DNA from: Sinorhizobium garamanticum
GTDB lineage: Bacteria; Pseudomonadota; Alphaproteobacteria; Rhizobiales; Rhizobiaceae
NCBI RefSeq assembly: GCF_029892065.1
Contig: NZ_CP120373.1
Coordinates: 3,045,001 to 3,109,000 of the forward strand
Direction: 5' to 3'
DNA: 64,000 bases
Position 1 is the stretch's first letter. Every line of letters starts with the position of its first letter. Below are positions 45,146-54,798 of this stretch, piece after piece. A program made the translations under genes and the position numbers. Under the pieces are notes generated by a model. That model saw only the letters and a list, made by a program, of their open reading frames with translations, had not been told where the DNA came from and searched no databases.

Positions 45146-45487
45146 TCACGATGCCCCCGGCAACTGGTTGATCTTGGCCGCCATGATGAAATCATTCTCG
45201 TGCAGGCCCTTGATCTTGTGGGTCCACAGCGAGACCTCCGCATGGCCCCAGCCGAAGCAGACGTCGGGGTGATGCCCTTCGTCCTCCGCCAGCCGGCCGA
45301 CCTCGTCGACGAAGGCCAGCGCCTGTTTGAAATCGTCGAACTGGAACTTCCGGCGGATCAGATGCCCGTCGTCCAGGAGGTCCCAGCCTGGCGTCTGCGA
45401 AAGATATCCGGCCGCCTCTTCCCTGGTCAGCGGCGGTATGCCGCCGCGGCAGGGCGTGCAGGACTTCTTAGCGATATTCTCGGTCAT
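45146..45487 (-). CDS. phhB: 4a-hydroxytetrahydrobiopterin dehydratase (PCD/DCoH)
   Basis: The start at 45487 has AAAGGAGG seven bases upstream. The 113-residue protein contains the family signature EGHHPDVCFGWGHAEVSLWT and HKIKGLHENDFIMAAKINQL, with the catalytic histidines. It dehydrates the carbinolamine formed by aromatic amino acid hydroxylases; no hydroxylase is adjacent. An N-terminal KKSCTPCRGG adds a possible metal-binding CxxC. It follows the SAM hydroxide adenosyltransferase gene by 34 bp. Confidence 0.92.
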   Translation of the reverse strand: MTENIAKKSCTPCRGGIPPLTREEAAGYLSQTPGWDLLDDGHLIRRKFQFDDFKQALAFVDEVGRLAEDEGHHPDVCFGWGHAEVSLWTHKIKGLHENDFIMAAKINQLPGAS

Positions 45488-45521
45488 AAGTTCCTCCTTT
45501 CTGGAGAGATGATCTCGACTC

Positions 45522-46247
45522 TCAAGAGGTGATCTCGACGGGGCTGCCCACTGCGAGGCCAAGCTCCCGGTCCGCGCGCCCCTGGTTGACCGCGATCTCG
45601 GCGAGCCCGTTCGAATTCTCGTACCAGAACGCGCTGCCCGGCAACCGGTCGCTGAACGTTCTGGTTCGTTCCAGCACTCGGCCGGCTGCCACAAGTTTCG
45701 CATCGGCCGGCAGCATGGCCGCCCTGAGCCCGGTCATGGCATTGCCGTAATGATCAAGATAGACGATCTCGGCCAGGTCGTCCGGCCAGTCGGGCCGCCG
45801 GCCGGAATCGTCGCGCGGCTGGCCGGGCGGCGGCTCGCTGCGCGCCAGCATCGCCGCCACCGGCGCAAACAGGTCGCGTCCGTGGAAGCTGGCCGACAGC
45901 TGTTCGGGCCTCCAGTCGATCTCCCACGACCGCGTCTTTCCGGCGCGCCGCTGGACCAGTTCAAACAGGCCGTTGCCGGGGCCGACATACCACCGCCGAT
46001 CGGCCTGCACGACCACGGCCGGCCGCGTGCCGCCCACGCCGGGATCGACGACGCAGAGAAAGACCGTGTCGGCCGGAAACCACACGGCATAGGCCGCCAG
46101 CAGATAGGCCGATGCTGCCGGGTTGGTGGCCGGTGCATCGGCGAAGAGGTCGATGACGGGAATGCCTGGCGCCTCCCGGTGCAGCACGGCCTTCATCTGC
46201 CCCGTATAGGGCCCGCTGAGGCCGAAATCCGTAAACAGCACGATCAT
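45522..46247 (-). CDS. SAM hydroxide adenosyltransferase (DUF62, chlorinase/fluorinase fold)
   Basis: The 241-residue protein starts MIVLFTDFGLSGPYTGQMKA, the SAM-binding strand of the DUF62 family. It continues with VFLCVVDPGVGGTRPAVVV, VGPGNGLFE and IVYLDHYGNAMTG. These enzymes split SAM into adenosine and methionine with water. First gene of a two-gene unit with phhB. Confidence 0.9.
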   Translation of the reverse strand: MIVLFTDFGLSGPYTGQMKAVLHREAPGIPVIDLFADAPATNPAASAYLLAAYAVWFPADTVFLCVVDPGVGGTRPAVVVQADRRWYVGPGNGLFELVQRRAGKTRSWEIDWRPEQLSASFHGRDLFAPVAAMLARSEPPPGQPRDDSGRRPDWPDDLAEIVYLDHYGNAMTGLRAAMLPADAKLVAAGRVLERTRTFSDRLPGSAFWYENSNGLAEIAVNQGRADRELGLAVGSPVEITS

Positions 46248-46332
46248 GTGGCCAGCTTGCGCCTAAGGAGCGGAGGGATGCAAGCTGGATCGGGGCTGGG
46301 GCTCGTTTCCATGTGACAAGGAAGCCTTTGGC

Positions 46333-47529
46333 TCAGCATTCCTCAGGCGGCTTGACGTGCCGAAATTGCCGCAGCAACAGGAGGTCGTAGGTGATCTTCA
46401 GTGCGGCGCAGATGAGGAGCGGCCAAGCGCGATAGGATGCAGCAAAGAGAGCGCCCGCGAGCGCAGGGCTGGCGGCGGCCGCAAGACTGCGCGGCACCGA
46501 CGTGAAACTTGCGGCCGCGGCGCGTTCCGCCTCCGTCACGACTGCCATCACATAGGACGAGCGTGTTGGCACGTCCATCTGCGAGAGTGCCGCTCGAATG
46601 AGCAGCAAGACGAGCACGATCGGCAAGCTTGGCGCGAATGCCGCGAGCGCCAAGGCAATGCTTGAGGGAATGTGCGTAAACACCATGGTGTTGACGAGCC
46701 CGACCCGCTTCGACAACCACGCGGCGACGGGGAACGAAAACGCCGACAGCACACCCGTCCAGAAGAAAAACACACCGGCTTCAGAGAGCGAGAGATTGAA
46801 CCGCTCGAACAGCCACAGGGCGAGCAGCGACTGGACCACGAATCCGCCGGCGAATGCATCGAGGCTGAACAGGGCTGCAAGCTTCAGGACGATGGCACGC
46901 GAGGGGCCAAGTGCCGTAGCTTTGTCGGATTCGCGGCTCGCGGGGCGAGGCGGTATCTGAGCATAAAGAAGGCCGCCAAGGAGGCCCACGACCGCATAGA
47001 GAACGAACATAAGCTTGATGGCGGTCAGTTGCTCCAGCGCCAGGCGCGTCATCAGGTCGGGCAGTGCCGCGGCGAGTGCGCCGACTGCGCTGGCAAGCGC
47101 GCCGACGAGGCTGTAGCGAGCGAACATCCTCGTGCGCTCGGCACTCGCCACTTCGCGGGTGAGCACCGCATGCTCCAGTGGCACGAAGACGCTCACGCTA
47201 CCGGCGGAGGGATTGATCGTGCCGGCAAATGCGACCAGCAGCAGAAGCGCATAATCGTTGAGCATGGACATGGCCGCACCACTGGCGACCATCAGGCCGG
47301 CAGTTGCCAGGAGCAGGCCGCGCAAATCATGGCGGGCGCTGATAAACCCGATGACGATCGTCAGGAGGGCAGAGCCAAAGAGCGACGCCGTCGCGATGAT
47401 GCCAACTTGCAGTGGCGAAAAGCCGAGGGCGAGCAGATAGACCGGCAGCAGGATGGCGACGAAGCCGTCGCCAAAGTCGCGCAAAGCGCGCGCCGCGAAA
47501 AGATATGTGGCCGGATGAATGCTTCGCAC
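46333..47529 (-). CDS. MFS family transporter
   Basis: The 398-residue protein has twelve predicted membrane helices and the MFS inter-helix motif in GFISARHDLRGLLL. Charged termini are short. It is of the drug/solute exporter type; substrate unknown. No regulator adjoins. Confidence 0.88.
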   Translation of the reverse strand: MRSIHPATYLFAARALRDFGDGFVAILLPVYLLALGFSPLQVGIIATASLFGSALLTIVIGFISARHDLRGLLLATAGLMVASGAAMSMLNDYALLLLVAFAGTINPSAGSVSVFVPLEHAVLTREVASAERTRMFARYSLVGALASAVGALAAALPDLMTRLALEQLTAIKLMFVLYAVVGLLGGLLYAQIPPRPASRESDKATALGPSRAIVLKLAALFSLDAFAGGFVVQSLLALWLFERFNLSLSEAGVFFFWTGVLSAFSFPVAAWLSKRVGLVNTMVFTHIPSSIALALAAFAPSLPIVLVLLLIRAALSQMDVPTRSSYVMAVVTEAERAAAASFTSVPRSLAAAASPALAGALFAASYRAWPLLICAALKITYDLLLLRQFRHVKPPEEC

Positions 47530-47551
47530 CGGAGTGTTCCTTTTGTGCGTC

Positions 47552-47585
47552 CCACAGCGCCGCGCGTCTAATCAGACGCTACAGT
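47552..47585. repeat. RIME-like half element
   Basis: CCACAGCGCCGCGCGTCTAA followed by TCAGACGCTACAGTA; shortened 3' arm. Confidence 0.55.
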
Positions 47586-47648
47586 ACACGACAGTAGTTA
47601 GCTTCTGCCTCGTTGGTTGCGGTACGGTAACGCATCTCCTCCTGTCCT

Positions 47649-47762
47649 CATTCCTGTGCTTGTCACAGGAATCCAGTCAGCCCAAGTCCTTGGGCTGAAA
47701 AGACTCTTCCGCGCCGCCGACGCGGCGCTGCTGGATTCCTGTGACGAGCACAGGAATGAGGG
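47649..47762. repeat. CACAGGAATCCAG palindrome family, inverted pair
   Basis: CATTCCTGTGCTTGTCACAG, a CCCAAG/CTTGGG hairpin, GCCGCCGACGCGGC, then the inverse CTGTGACGAGCACAGG. Confidence 0.7.
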
Positions 47763-47808
47763 CGAAAAAAGCATCCGCCAAACCAATTGAGCTGCTGTCG
47801 TCCACTGT

Positions 47809-47892
47809 GCTCAGACGCGCAAGGCCGCTGTAGCACTTTGAATTGCTGCATGTTGTTAGCCTTAAGCTGCGATTTAAAAAAAGAAGCAGTAG
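47809..47892. repeat. RIME-like element, degraded
   Basis: CAGACGCGCAAGGCCGCTG, TAGCACTTTGAATTGCTGCA and a mutated second hairpin ending AAGCAGTAG; it abuts the chrA stop. Confidence 0.65.
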
Positions 47893-47899
47893 CTTCGCC

Positions 47900-49312
47900 C
47901 TAGACCCACCCCATCAGCACGCCATAGACGAGGCCGACGAGGGAAGAGCCGGCCAAAGCCGTCAGCATGCCAATCTTGAAGCGAAACACTGCAACCATGG
48001 CCGCGAGTGTCAGGATCAGCGATGCGACGTTGACCGAACTCAAGACGGGAACATCGATCGTCATGCCGAGCCCACGCGCCTCATAGAGTTCGCGAAACAG
48101 CACGTGCAGCGAGAACCACACCGCCAGATTGAGGATGACGCCGACGACCGCAGCCGTGATCGCCGCAAGTGCGGCCGACAGAGCCTTGTTGCTGCGCATC
48201 GTTTCCATGAAGGGTGCGCCAAGGAAAATCCAGAGAAAGCAGGGAACGAAGGTCACCCAGGTCGTCAGCAGTCCGCCCAGCGTGCCGGCAAGCAAGGGAT
48301 TGAGGGAGCCCGGGTCTCGGTAAGCGCCCATGAACCCAACGAACTGCGTCACCATGATCAGCGGACCGGGGGTTGTCTCCGCCATGCCGAGACCGTCAAG
48401 CATCTCGCCGGGCTTCAGCCAATGATAATTCTCGACCGCCTGCTGGGCGACATAGGAAAGAACTGCGTAGGCACCGCCGAAGGTGACCATGGCCATCTTG
48501 GAAAAAAAGATCGAGATTTCCGTGAAGACGTTGCCCTGTCCCAGAAATATCAGCAGGGCGAAAACCGGCCCGCCCCAAAGCAGCAGACCGACTGCGGCGA
48601 CCTTGAGCGACCAACTCACCGGTGGGCGGGCGTGGGCCGGAATCTCTCCGCCGAGCGCGCTGTCGACGTCTGCGACCTGTCTGCTGCCGACCTTCCCGTG
48701 GCCATTGCTCGCATGAAACGCCGCCCAGCCGGCACGGCCGCCAACATAGCCGATGACGCCCGCGGCGAGCACGACCATGGGGAAGGGCGCACGGAACAGG
48801 AAAAGCGCGATGAACGCCCCGGCGGCGAGCGCCAGCATGACATTGTTTTTGAGCGCCCGCCGGCCGATCCGAATTACCGCCTCGAGCACGATCGCCAGAA
48901 CCGCAGCCTTCAACCCAAAGAACAGCGCTTGAACGGCTCCGACATTTCCGAATATGGCGTAGATCCAGCTCAGCGCCATGATGGCGACGGCGCCGGGAAG
49001 CACGAAAAGCATTCCGGCGACCAGCCCGCCCTTGGTCTTGTGCAGCAGCCAGCCGATATAGATCGCTAGCTGCTGCGCCTCCGGCCCCGGCAGCAGCGTG
49101 CAGTAATTGAGTGCGTGCAGGAACCGCGTTTCACCGATCCAGCGCTTCTCCTCGACGATGATGCGATGCATGATCGCGATCTGCCCGGCGGGACCGCCGA
49201 AGCTCAAGGCAGCCACGCGCGCCCAGACGCGCAGCGCCTCGGCGAAGGAAATGCCGTGGCTCAACTGGGGCTCCGACGTGGTGCTGGTGTTCCGTGGAAT
49301 GTCGGCCACCAT
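47900..49312 (-). CDS. chrA: Chromate transporter ChrA (long, two-domain type)
   Basis: The 470-residue membrane protein carries two CHR half-domains: first LSFGGPAGQIAIMHR and CTLLPGPEAQQLAIYIGWLL, second VTFGGAYAVLSYVAQQ and MAETTPGPLIMVTQFVGF. Together they pump chromate (or sulfate) out of the cell. It starts immediately after the stop of the upstream ChrB-like gene, so the two form one operon. Confidence 0.95.
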   Translation of the reverse strand: MVADIPRNTSTTSEPQLSHGISFAEALRVWARVAALSFGGPAGQIAIMHRIIVEEKRWIGETRFLHALNYCTLLPGPEAQQLAIYIGWLLHKTKGGLVAGMLFVLPGAVAIMALSWIYAIFGNVGAVQALFFGLKAAVLAIVLEAVIRIGRRALKNNVMLALAAGAFIALFLFRAPFPMVVLAAGVIGYVGGRAGWAAFHASNGHGKVGSRQVADVDSALGGEIPAHARPPVSWSLKVAAVGLLLWGGPVFALLIFLGQGNVFTEISIFFSKMAMVTFGGAYAVLSYVAQQAVENYHWLKPGEMLDGLGMAETTPGPLIMVTQFVGFMGAYRDPGSLNPLLAGTLGGLLTTWVTFVPCFLWIFLGAPFMETMRSNKALSAALAAITAAVVGVILNLAVWFSLHVLFRELYEARGLGMTIDVPVLSSVNVASLILTLAAMVAVFRFKIGMLTALAGSSLVGLVYGVLMGWV

Positions 49313-50128
49313 TCATGCTCCCTTTTTCGGCCAGTTGTGCGTTTCGTCGGTGGCGTCGCGGCACCAGCGATAAAACGCGTCGTACAGGAGCAAGCCTGCC
49401 TCGAGCTGTTCGTTGTCGTCCGCATAGATGCGCGACAGCCCGAGCGATGCAGCGAGCAGGCCGGGCGCCTGGGGAGCGAGATCGAGCCGCGCCGTGTCGG
49501 CGCCGCGCACGATCGTTGCAAGGTGGAGCAGGGGGTCCGTCGCAAGCCCGAACTCCTCGACCATCACATCGAACGTGCAGAGTTCGCCGCGGTGGCTCCA
49601 GCGGATCGGGGCATCGATGTCGAACGGCGTCGCCTGGAAGCGATCCGCGACCGCCTCGACCTCCGACGGGGCGACGAACAGGAATACAGCGTTGGGATCG
49701 ACGAAGCGGCGGATGAGCCAAGGGCAGGCGATCCGGTCGATCTTTGGCCGCGAACGAGTCACCCAGACTGTGCGCCCCTGTTCATCCCGCTTGGGCAGGA
49801 CAGACGCGGGAACCGCAGGGTGTCCGGCCTTGGCCCAGGCTTCGAAGCCGCCCTCTAGCACATCGGCTTTAATGCCGGCCTGGCGGAGCCAGGCGGCAAC
49901 GCCGTGACTGAGCTTCTTGCCGCGATGGCAGATGACAATCACCGACTGACCGCAGAGGTCATCGATCCAGAGTTGCAATCCGCGGTAATCGCGCCGGACC
50001 GAGCCAGGGACCAGCCGCGGATCGGCTTCGAAGTCCTCGTCGATGCGCACGTCGATAAGAGCGGGGCATTTCGGGGTGCCGATAAGGCGGGCAAGCTTTT
50101 CGGGTGAAATTTCGAGAAGTGACGACAT
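49313..50128 (-). CDS. Rhodanese - ChrB C-terminal fusion protein
   Basis: The 271-residue protein joins a rhodanese domain (about 10-105, active Cys in VIVICHRGKK) to a ChrB-type domain (VTRSRPKIDRIACPWLIRRF, then FDVMVEEFGL and a His/Asp-rich end). ChrB proteins regulate or support chromate efflux. This gene is translationally linked to chrA. Whether it regulates, reduces or senses chromate is not evident; the N-terminal ChrB regulator domain is replaced by rhodanese. Confidence 0.88.
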   Translation of the reverse strand: MSSLLEISPEKLARLIGTPKCPALIDVRIDEDFEADPRLVPGSVRRDYRGLQLWIDDLCGQSVIVICHRGKKLSHGVAAWLRQAGIKADVLEGGFEAWAKAGHPAVPASVLPKRDEQGRTVWVTRSRPKIDRIACPWLIRRFVDPNAVFLFVAPSEVEAVADRFQATPFDIDAPIRWSHRGELCTFDVMVEEFGLATDPLLHLATIVRGADTARLDLAPQAPGLLAASLGLSRIYADDNEQLEAGLLLYDAFYRWCRDATDETHNWPKKGA

Positions 50129-50376
50129 GGCGCGTCCTCCGTCTAGCGGTTGATCGGACGCGATTCTTCGGCTGTCGCCTCATGGGGTGATCGCAACCCC
50201 ATGTGGGATGTTCTCCGCTCTTCAGCCGGCGCTGTCAAGCACCGCACTCTTCAGCGGAAGCTGCCGCCTCGTTCTGGGCTGTGCGCGGTGAGGTTCCAAC
50301 TCAGCAAGAGCCCGCTGACCCCGGAGGCAAGTTGGGGGACCATCGCCCAGGTTGACTCAGATGCGGCCGAACGACG

Positions 50377-50616
50377 TCATCGCAATTTCTTGATGCTGGC
50401 CTCCTCGACAGCCGCGACGAAGGCGTCGCGGGCCTGCTTCCACGGGTAAATGCCAAACATTGCATCGGTACACTCATTGAGCGCGGTCTGGTAAGCGGCA
50501 CCGTGTCCGGTGGGCCAATGTTCACTGAGCAGGCGCGCTGCATGACCTGGCGTCCAGACGATCTCCACGCGTTCGCCCAATTGGACGATGACGGCTTCTC
50601 CCCAGGTGGTGTTCAT
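50377..50616 (-). CDS. DUF982 protein
   Basis: The 79-residue protein has the DUF982 pattern: VEIVWTPGHAARLLSEHWPT and a mid-part ALNECTDAM, ending AFVAAVEEASIKKL. The family is largely rhizobial; function unknown. Confidence 0.8.
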   Translation of the reverse strand: MNTTWGEAVIVQLGERVEIVWTPGHAARLLSEHWPTGHGAAYQTALNECTDAMFGIYPWKQARDAFVAAVEEASIKKLR

Positions 50617-51077
50617 TGTCTCAACTCTACGTTCAATGCGCGCCTAACTGCACACGCCGGCAATGGTTCCTGCGGACCTATCGGAAGCGACCATTATTGT
50701 GCGGGGAGCTATGACATCGCGCCCCACCATCGAAGAGCCTGCCGCGCGACCTATGGTGGCGCTTCAGTCATTCGCACGATCCTCCCGCGCCCAAGGACTT
50801 GGGCGCTGCTGGATTCCTGTGACAAGCACAGGAATGAGGAGGGTGGGGCGGCCGCGCGTCACGACACAACGGACTTGGTGAGGGGACATCCGCCAAAGGC
50901 AACCACGTTGCTGTCGTGTCCTTTGATCACGCACAGCGGGAGCGGACCGCGCCTCCTCTTTTGCAGTACGGAGGCTTCCCCTCCGCTCCTCATTCCTGTG
51001 CTTGTCACAGGAATCCAGCCACGGCGCGTCCGCGCCGTGAATGACTCCGTGTCTCCGCTACGACAGACCAGCGGACC
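50617..51077. other. Repeat-containing spacer
   Basis: No gene. Two copies of the CACAGGAATCC family lie at 50785-50839 and 50990-51044, in opposite orientation. Confidence 0.5.
50785..51044. repeat. CACAGGAATCCAG palindrome family, two inverted copies
   Basis: Left copy: GCGCCCAAGGACTTGGGCGC then CTGTGACAAGCACAGG. Right copy: CCTGTGCTTGTCACAGG then CACGGCGCGTCCGCGCCGTG. They flank about 150 bases. Confidence 0.65.
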
Positions 51078-51315
<238 letters not shown>

Positions 51316-51684
51316 TCACTGCGGCTCGCCTATCTCCACGATGTGCCGGTCGGGGTCGAAGAATCTGAAGACGCGCTGTCCCCAACTCTCCCGTCTTACT
51401 TCATGGATCAGTTCGACCTTTTCGGCGATGCGCTCGAATGTCGAGTCGATGTCTTCGACCTCAAAATAAAGAACAAGGTTGAGCCGTCCGTAGGGGCGGT
51501 CTACGTCCGGTGCATGGCCAAACACCGTCTGATGGAGTGACTTTCCCTCGTGCAGGGCGAAGCCAGACTCGAACCGAACGAAATTACCGTGATCCTCCAA
51601 AATCCGAAGATCCATGACTTCGGAGTAGAATTGCTTTGAGCGATCCATGTCGCTCACGAAGGGCAGTGGGTTCACGAACTTCAT
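51316..51684 (-). CDS. VOC (glyoxalase/bleomycin resistance) superfamily protein
   Basis: The 122-residue protein has the paired beta-alpha-beta units: PFVSDMDRSKQFYSEVMDLR and LVLYFEVEDIDSTFERIAEK, ending FRFFDPDRHIVEIGEPQ. The DPDRHIVEI end supplies a metal Glu. It starts 31 bp after the PEP-mutase stop. Substrate unknown. Confidence 0.88.
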   Translation of the reverse strand: MKFVNPLPFVSDMDRSKQFYSEVMDLRILEDHGNFVRFESGFALHEGKSLHQTVFGHAPDVDRPYGRLNLVLYFEVEDIDSTFERIAEKVELIHEVRRESWGQRVFRFFDPDRHIVEIGEPQ

Positions 51685-51715
51685 GAGTTAGCCCCCGTGT
51701 TTCAGGACGAAGCGG

Positions 51716-52558
51716 TCATGTGCGGTCGGCGTTTTTGTCCTGTGACATGAGTTGGCCGATGACCGCGCCAGGGATCGCATCCACCGCGTAGGTGAAAGTG
51801 CCTGATGATTTCACCTCCTGCGCGGCGCGCATCAATGCGCCGAGGGCGGCCCGCGCGAACGAGCCGCCAACACTGATGCGGCGCACCCCGGCTTCGGACA
51901 GCTCGGCAACGGAATAGCTTCGCCCTTGGAGTCCCATGACGACGTTTACGGGCTTGTCGACGGCGCGGCACACCGCTCTGATCGCGTCGATGTCGGGAAG
52001 GCCTGGAGCATAAAGGACATCTGCCCCTGCTTCGGAGAAGGCTTGCAGCCGCCTGATCGTGTCATCCAGATCGGGCCTTTCCCAAAGGTAATTTTCTGCC
52101 CGGGCGGTCAGCAGGAAGGGCAGATCGCGTATTGCTTCCGCCGCCGCCCGAATGCGCTCAACCGCGTGGGAAAGATCATAGATTGGAGCGTTGGGATCGC
52201 CGGTTGCATCCTCGATTGATCCGCCGACAAGGCCGACACCGCAAGCCATACGAACGGTTTCCGCGCAGGTTTCCGGTGCCGCCCCGAAGCCGTCTTCGAG
52301 ATCGGCAGAGACGGGAAGGTCTGTCGCGCCGACAATCTCGGCGGCATTCTCAAGAATCTCGGCTCTGGAAAGACCTGCAAAGGAATCCCGCTTGCCTTTC
52401 GAGAAGGCATAGCCCGCGCTTGTGGTCGCAAGTGCCTCGAAGCCAAGACTGGTTAAAAGACGAGCCGAACCCGCATCCCACGGATTGGGTATGACGAACG
52501 CCCGGTCTCCTTCGTGGAGGCCCTTCAGGCGATTGAACTTGGCCTGCTGATCCGACAT
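51716..52558 (-). CDS. Isocitrate lyase / PEP mutase family protein
   Basis: The start follows GGGAGGACGCG. The 280-residue TIM barrel has PVSADLEDGFGAAPETCAET (metal and substrate Asp), GGSIEDATG, FLLTARAENYL and RISVGGSF. The lyase KKCGH loop is not evident, so it is nearer to the oxaloacetate/phosphonate-type subgroup. It forms a unit with the VOC gene. Confidence 0.88.
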   Translation of the reverse strand: MSDQQAKFNRLKGLHEGDRAFVIPNPWDAGSARLLTSLGFEALATTSAGYAFSKGKRDSFAGLSRAEILENAAEIVGATDLPVSADLEDGFGAAPETCAETVRMACGVGLVGGSIEDATGDPNAPIYDLSHAVERIRAAAEAIRDLPFLLTARAENYLWERPDLDDTIRRLQAFSEAGADVLYAPGLPDIDAIRAVCRAVDKPVNVVMGLQGRSYSVAELSEAGVRRISVGGSFARAALGALMRAAQEVKSSGTFTYAVDAIPGAVIGQLMSQDKNADRT

Positions 52559-52726
52559 CGCGTCCTCCCACCTGCGGCACCGCAGCCACGCATATCACAA
52601 ACGGAACATAAAGGGAACGCACTTGGACCGCAACTGTAGCCGCAGAAGGCTCAATCGCCATCTACGGCACCCGATACCAGCGGCCGCTGGGTCGCTTCTC
52701 ACATTCACCACTGTCGAAAAGCTTGC

Positions 52727-53119
52727 TTAGGTTCTGTTGACAAAGTTCACCGATTTTGCACGTTCATTCAGCGCCGTCTCGATTGCTGCATATGTCCCGG
52801 CATGCCGTTCGCGTTGACGCATCAGATGTGCGGCGTGCTTTCGGGCGAATGCGTCGACATCGCCGATCTCTGCTGGGTAGGGTTCACCGACGCTTTCAAA
52901 TAAGAAACCGTATCGCACCAGTCTTTCAACTTTGTCCCACTGCTTGACGTCTGTATTTTTGGGGGCTTTGAATTTGCGATCTAGCCCGATGCTAGGTCCT
53001 CCGCAGTGAGGACAGACCAAAACAGCTTCCCCCCGTGAAGCTCGCCTAAAACTTTTCCGGCACTGGAAGCACGCATACGGATGAAGATATCGTGCGGAAG
53101 GCTTTTCGTTGCGATCCAT
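52727..53119 (-). CDS. Zinc-ribbon hypothetical protein
   Basis: The 130-residue protein has a ribbon with CFQCRKSF and CPHCGGPSIG (two CxxC pairs) in the first 45 residues, then a charged helical tail (VDAFARKHAAHLMRQRERHA). Function unknown. It lies inside the block bounded by the two ampC 3' sequences. Confidence 0.7.
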   Translation of the reverse strand: MDRNEKPSARYLHPYACFQCRKSFRRASRGEAVLVCPHCGGPSIGLDRKFKAPKNTDVKQWDKVERLVRYGFLFESVGEPYPAEIGDVDAFARKHAAHLMRQRERHAGTYAAIETALNERAKSVNFVNRT

Positions 53120-53340
53120 AACTGTTCCGATAGGTCGTTATTTCTAGGCGGATGCTATCAGCCAACCGATTCCCATGACATCGAAAAAGTGTCACACGAG
53201 AGATGGTCAATGCACGACCGACCGCTTTTGAGCTCGATCGTGACTTTCCTCCTAACTGTTACAAGGGTCCGCTTTGGGGAGCGTGCCACGACCTCTCTCC
53301 GTCCAAACTATCCGCGGTGGCCTCGAAGCGGACCGCGCAC

Positions 53341-54489
53341 CTATTTCGAAAGCAGCGCTTCAATCAGGGCATAGGTTGCCCGGACCCGCGCTTCGTTGGG
53401 ATAATTCCGGTTCGCGAGGACCACGATGCCGAGGTTTTCGGCCGGAAGCAGCACGACATAGCCGCCGAAGCCATTTGTCGATCCGGTTTTGTTGATAATG
53501 ACGTCCTTCTGCGGCGCGAGGGGCGGTTCGATTTTGTCGGCTTTCTGCGGGTGAAGGATGAAGTCGTAGCCGTTCCCCGCCACCATCGTCTCGAGATCGA
53601 CGGGCCACGGGTACTGCTCCCAGATCATGTCCTGCGTGAATTTGGCGGTCCTGAACTGGCCTTCCTGCGTACGCCGGACAGCCGCCTTCAGCTCCGGGGA
53701 GACGGTGCCGGTTCCGAGTTCCACATCGAGCAGCTTCAGCATGTCGCGCGCGCTCGACTTGATGCCGTAGGCTTCCGCGTCGAGCACGCCCGGGGCCGCA
53801 CGGATCGGCTTGTCGGTCTTGCGCTCGTAGCCGAAGGCGTAGTTGTCCATCGCCTTGGCGGGCACGTCGATAAAGGTATTCTCAAGACCGAATGCGGGGA
53901 TCAGCACCGTCTGGACGGCCTGTGTATAGTCCGCTTCCATCGCACTTGCGGCGATGTGGCCAAGAAGGCCGATGCTGATGTTGGAATAGCTACGCGTTCC
54001 AGGCTGCGGCGGTTGCCAGTCCTTGAGCCAGTTCACAAGCTCCTTGGTGTCGGCGATGTCATCGGGAACCTGCAGCGGCAGCCCGCCGGAATGATGGGTC
54101 GCGAGATCCATGAGTGTCATGCCGTCACCGATAGAGCAGGCGTCGGCGCACAGATGGCGGGAGACCTTGTCATCGAGGGATAGCTGGCCGCGCTGCTCGG
54201 CGAGCGCCGCCAACGTCACGTTGAAGACCTTGCTGATCGACCCCAGTTCGAAAAGCGTGTCGGGGGTTACCGGACGGTTGTCGGCGCGCGATGCCAGGCC
54301 CGTCGCATAGAAGCTGTGCTCGCCGTTCTTGGTCACGCCCACGACGAGCCCGGGAATTTTGTATTCTTCAATGGCGCTTGCAAAGGCTGCCCGCGCTTTC
54401 GACTGGAAGGCGTCTTCGTTTGCCGCAGCGGACGAGAAAGGGAGCGTTGAGACGATGAGGCTGAAGGCTGCCAGTCTTAGGCTTGTCAT
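53341..54489 (-). CDS. ampC: Class C (AmpC-type) serine beta-lactamase
   Basis: The 382-residue protein has a signal peptide (SLIVSTLPFSSAAA), SxxK in LFELGSISKVFN, YxN in TRSYSNISIG and KTG in [14 protein letters not shown]. So all three catalytic motifs are present with class C spacing. It acts in the periplasm on beta-lactams. No AmpR-type regulator is adjacent. Its 3' end is repeated at 51.1 kb. Confidence 0.9.
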   Translation of the reverse strand: MTSLRLAAFSLIVSTLPFSSAAANEDAFQSKARAAFASAIEEYKIPGLVVGVTKNGEHSFYATGLASRADNRPVTPDTLFELGSISKVFNVTLAALAEQRGQLSLDDKVSRHLCADACSIGDGMTLMDLATHHSGGLPLQVPDDIADTKELVNWLKDWQPPQPGTRSYSNISIGLLGHIAASAMEADYTQAVQTVLIPAFGLENTFIDVPAKAMDNYAFGYERKTDKPIRAAPGVLDAEAYGIKSSARDMLKLLDVELGTGTVSPELKAAVRRTQEGQFRTAKFTQDMIWEQYPWPVDLETMVAGNGYDFILHPQKADKIEPPLAPQKDVIINKTGSTNGFGGYVVLLPAENLGIVVLANRNYPNEARVRATYALIEALLSK

Positions 54490-54798
54490 TTGAAACCTTT
54501 CTGTCGGCGACGAATCTGGTGGCGATATCTCAATCTCTACCAGAGGGCAAAGTCATGGCGGAAATGTCGAAGCCTCCCCCAAATTGCGAACACGGTTGTG
54601 GACGGTGGTGGTCGGCAGGGCGTCGGAAGCGGACATGGGCATCGGGCGGAATTCCAGTCGCGCCGACCGTCGGAAACATCGTATAGTGTTCGTCGGTGTC
54701 GGCCACCGGTTGGGTCCGTGGTCGTCGCAACCCTGGTTCTGATAACGCGGTTGTTTCGCCGGCGTTGTCAGAACGCATCTCTAACTCTTTGAAACGAC

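Larger units (their letters stand above)
47530..47899. other. Repeat-filled spacer
   Basis: No gene. It holds two damaged RIME-like copies and one inverted pair of the CACAGGAATCC family. Confidence 0.5.

Noticed and set aside
47843..49069. 408-codon rightward frame
   Set aside because: Antisense to chrA, with His/Arg/Gln-rich composition typical of shadow frames.
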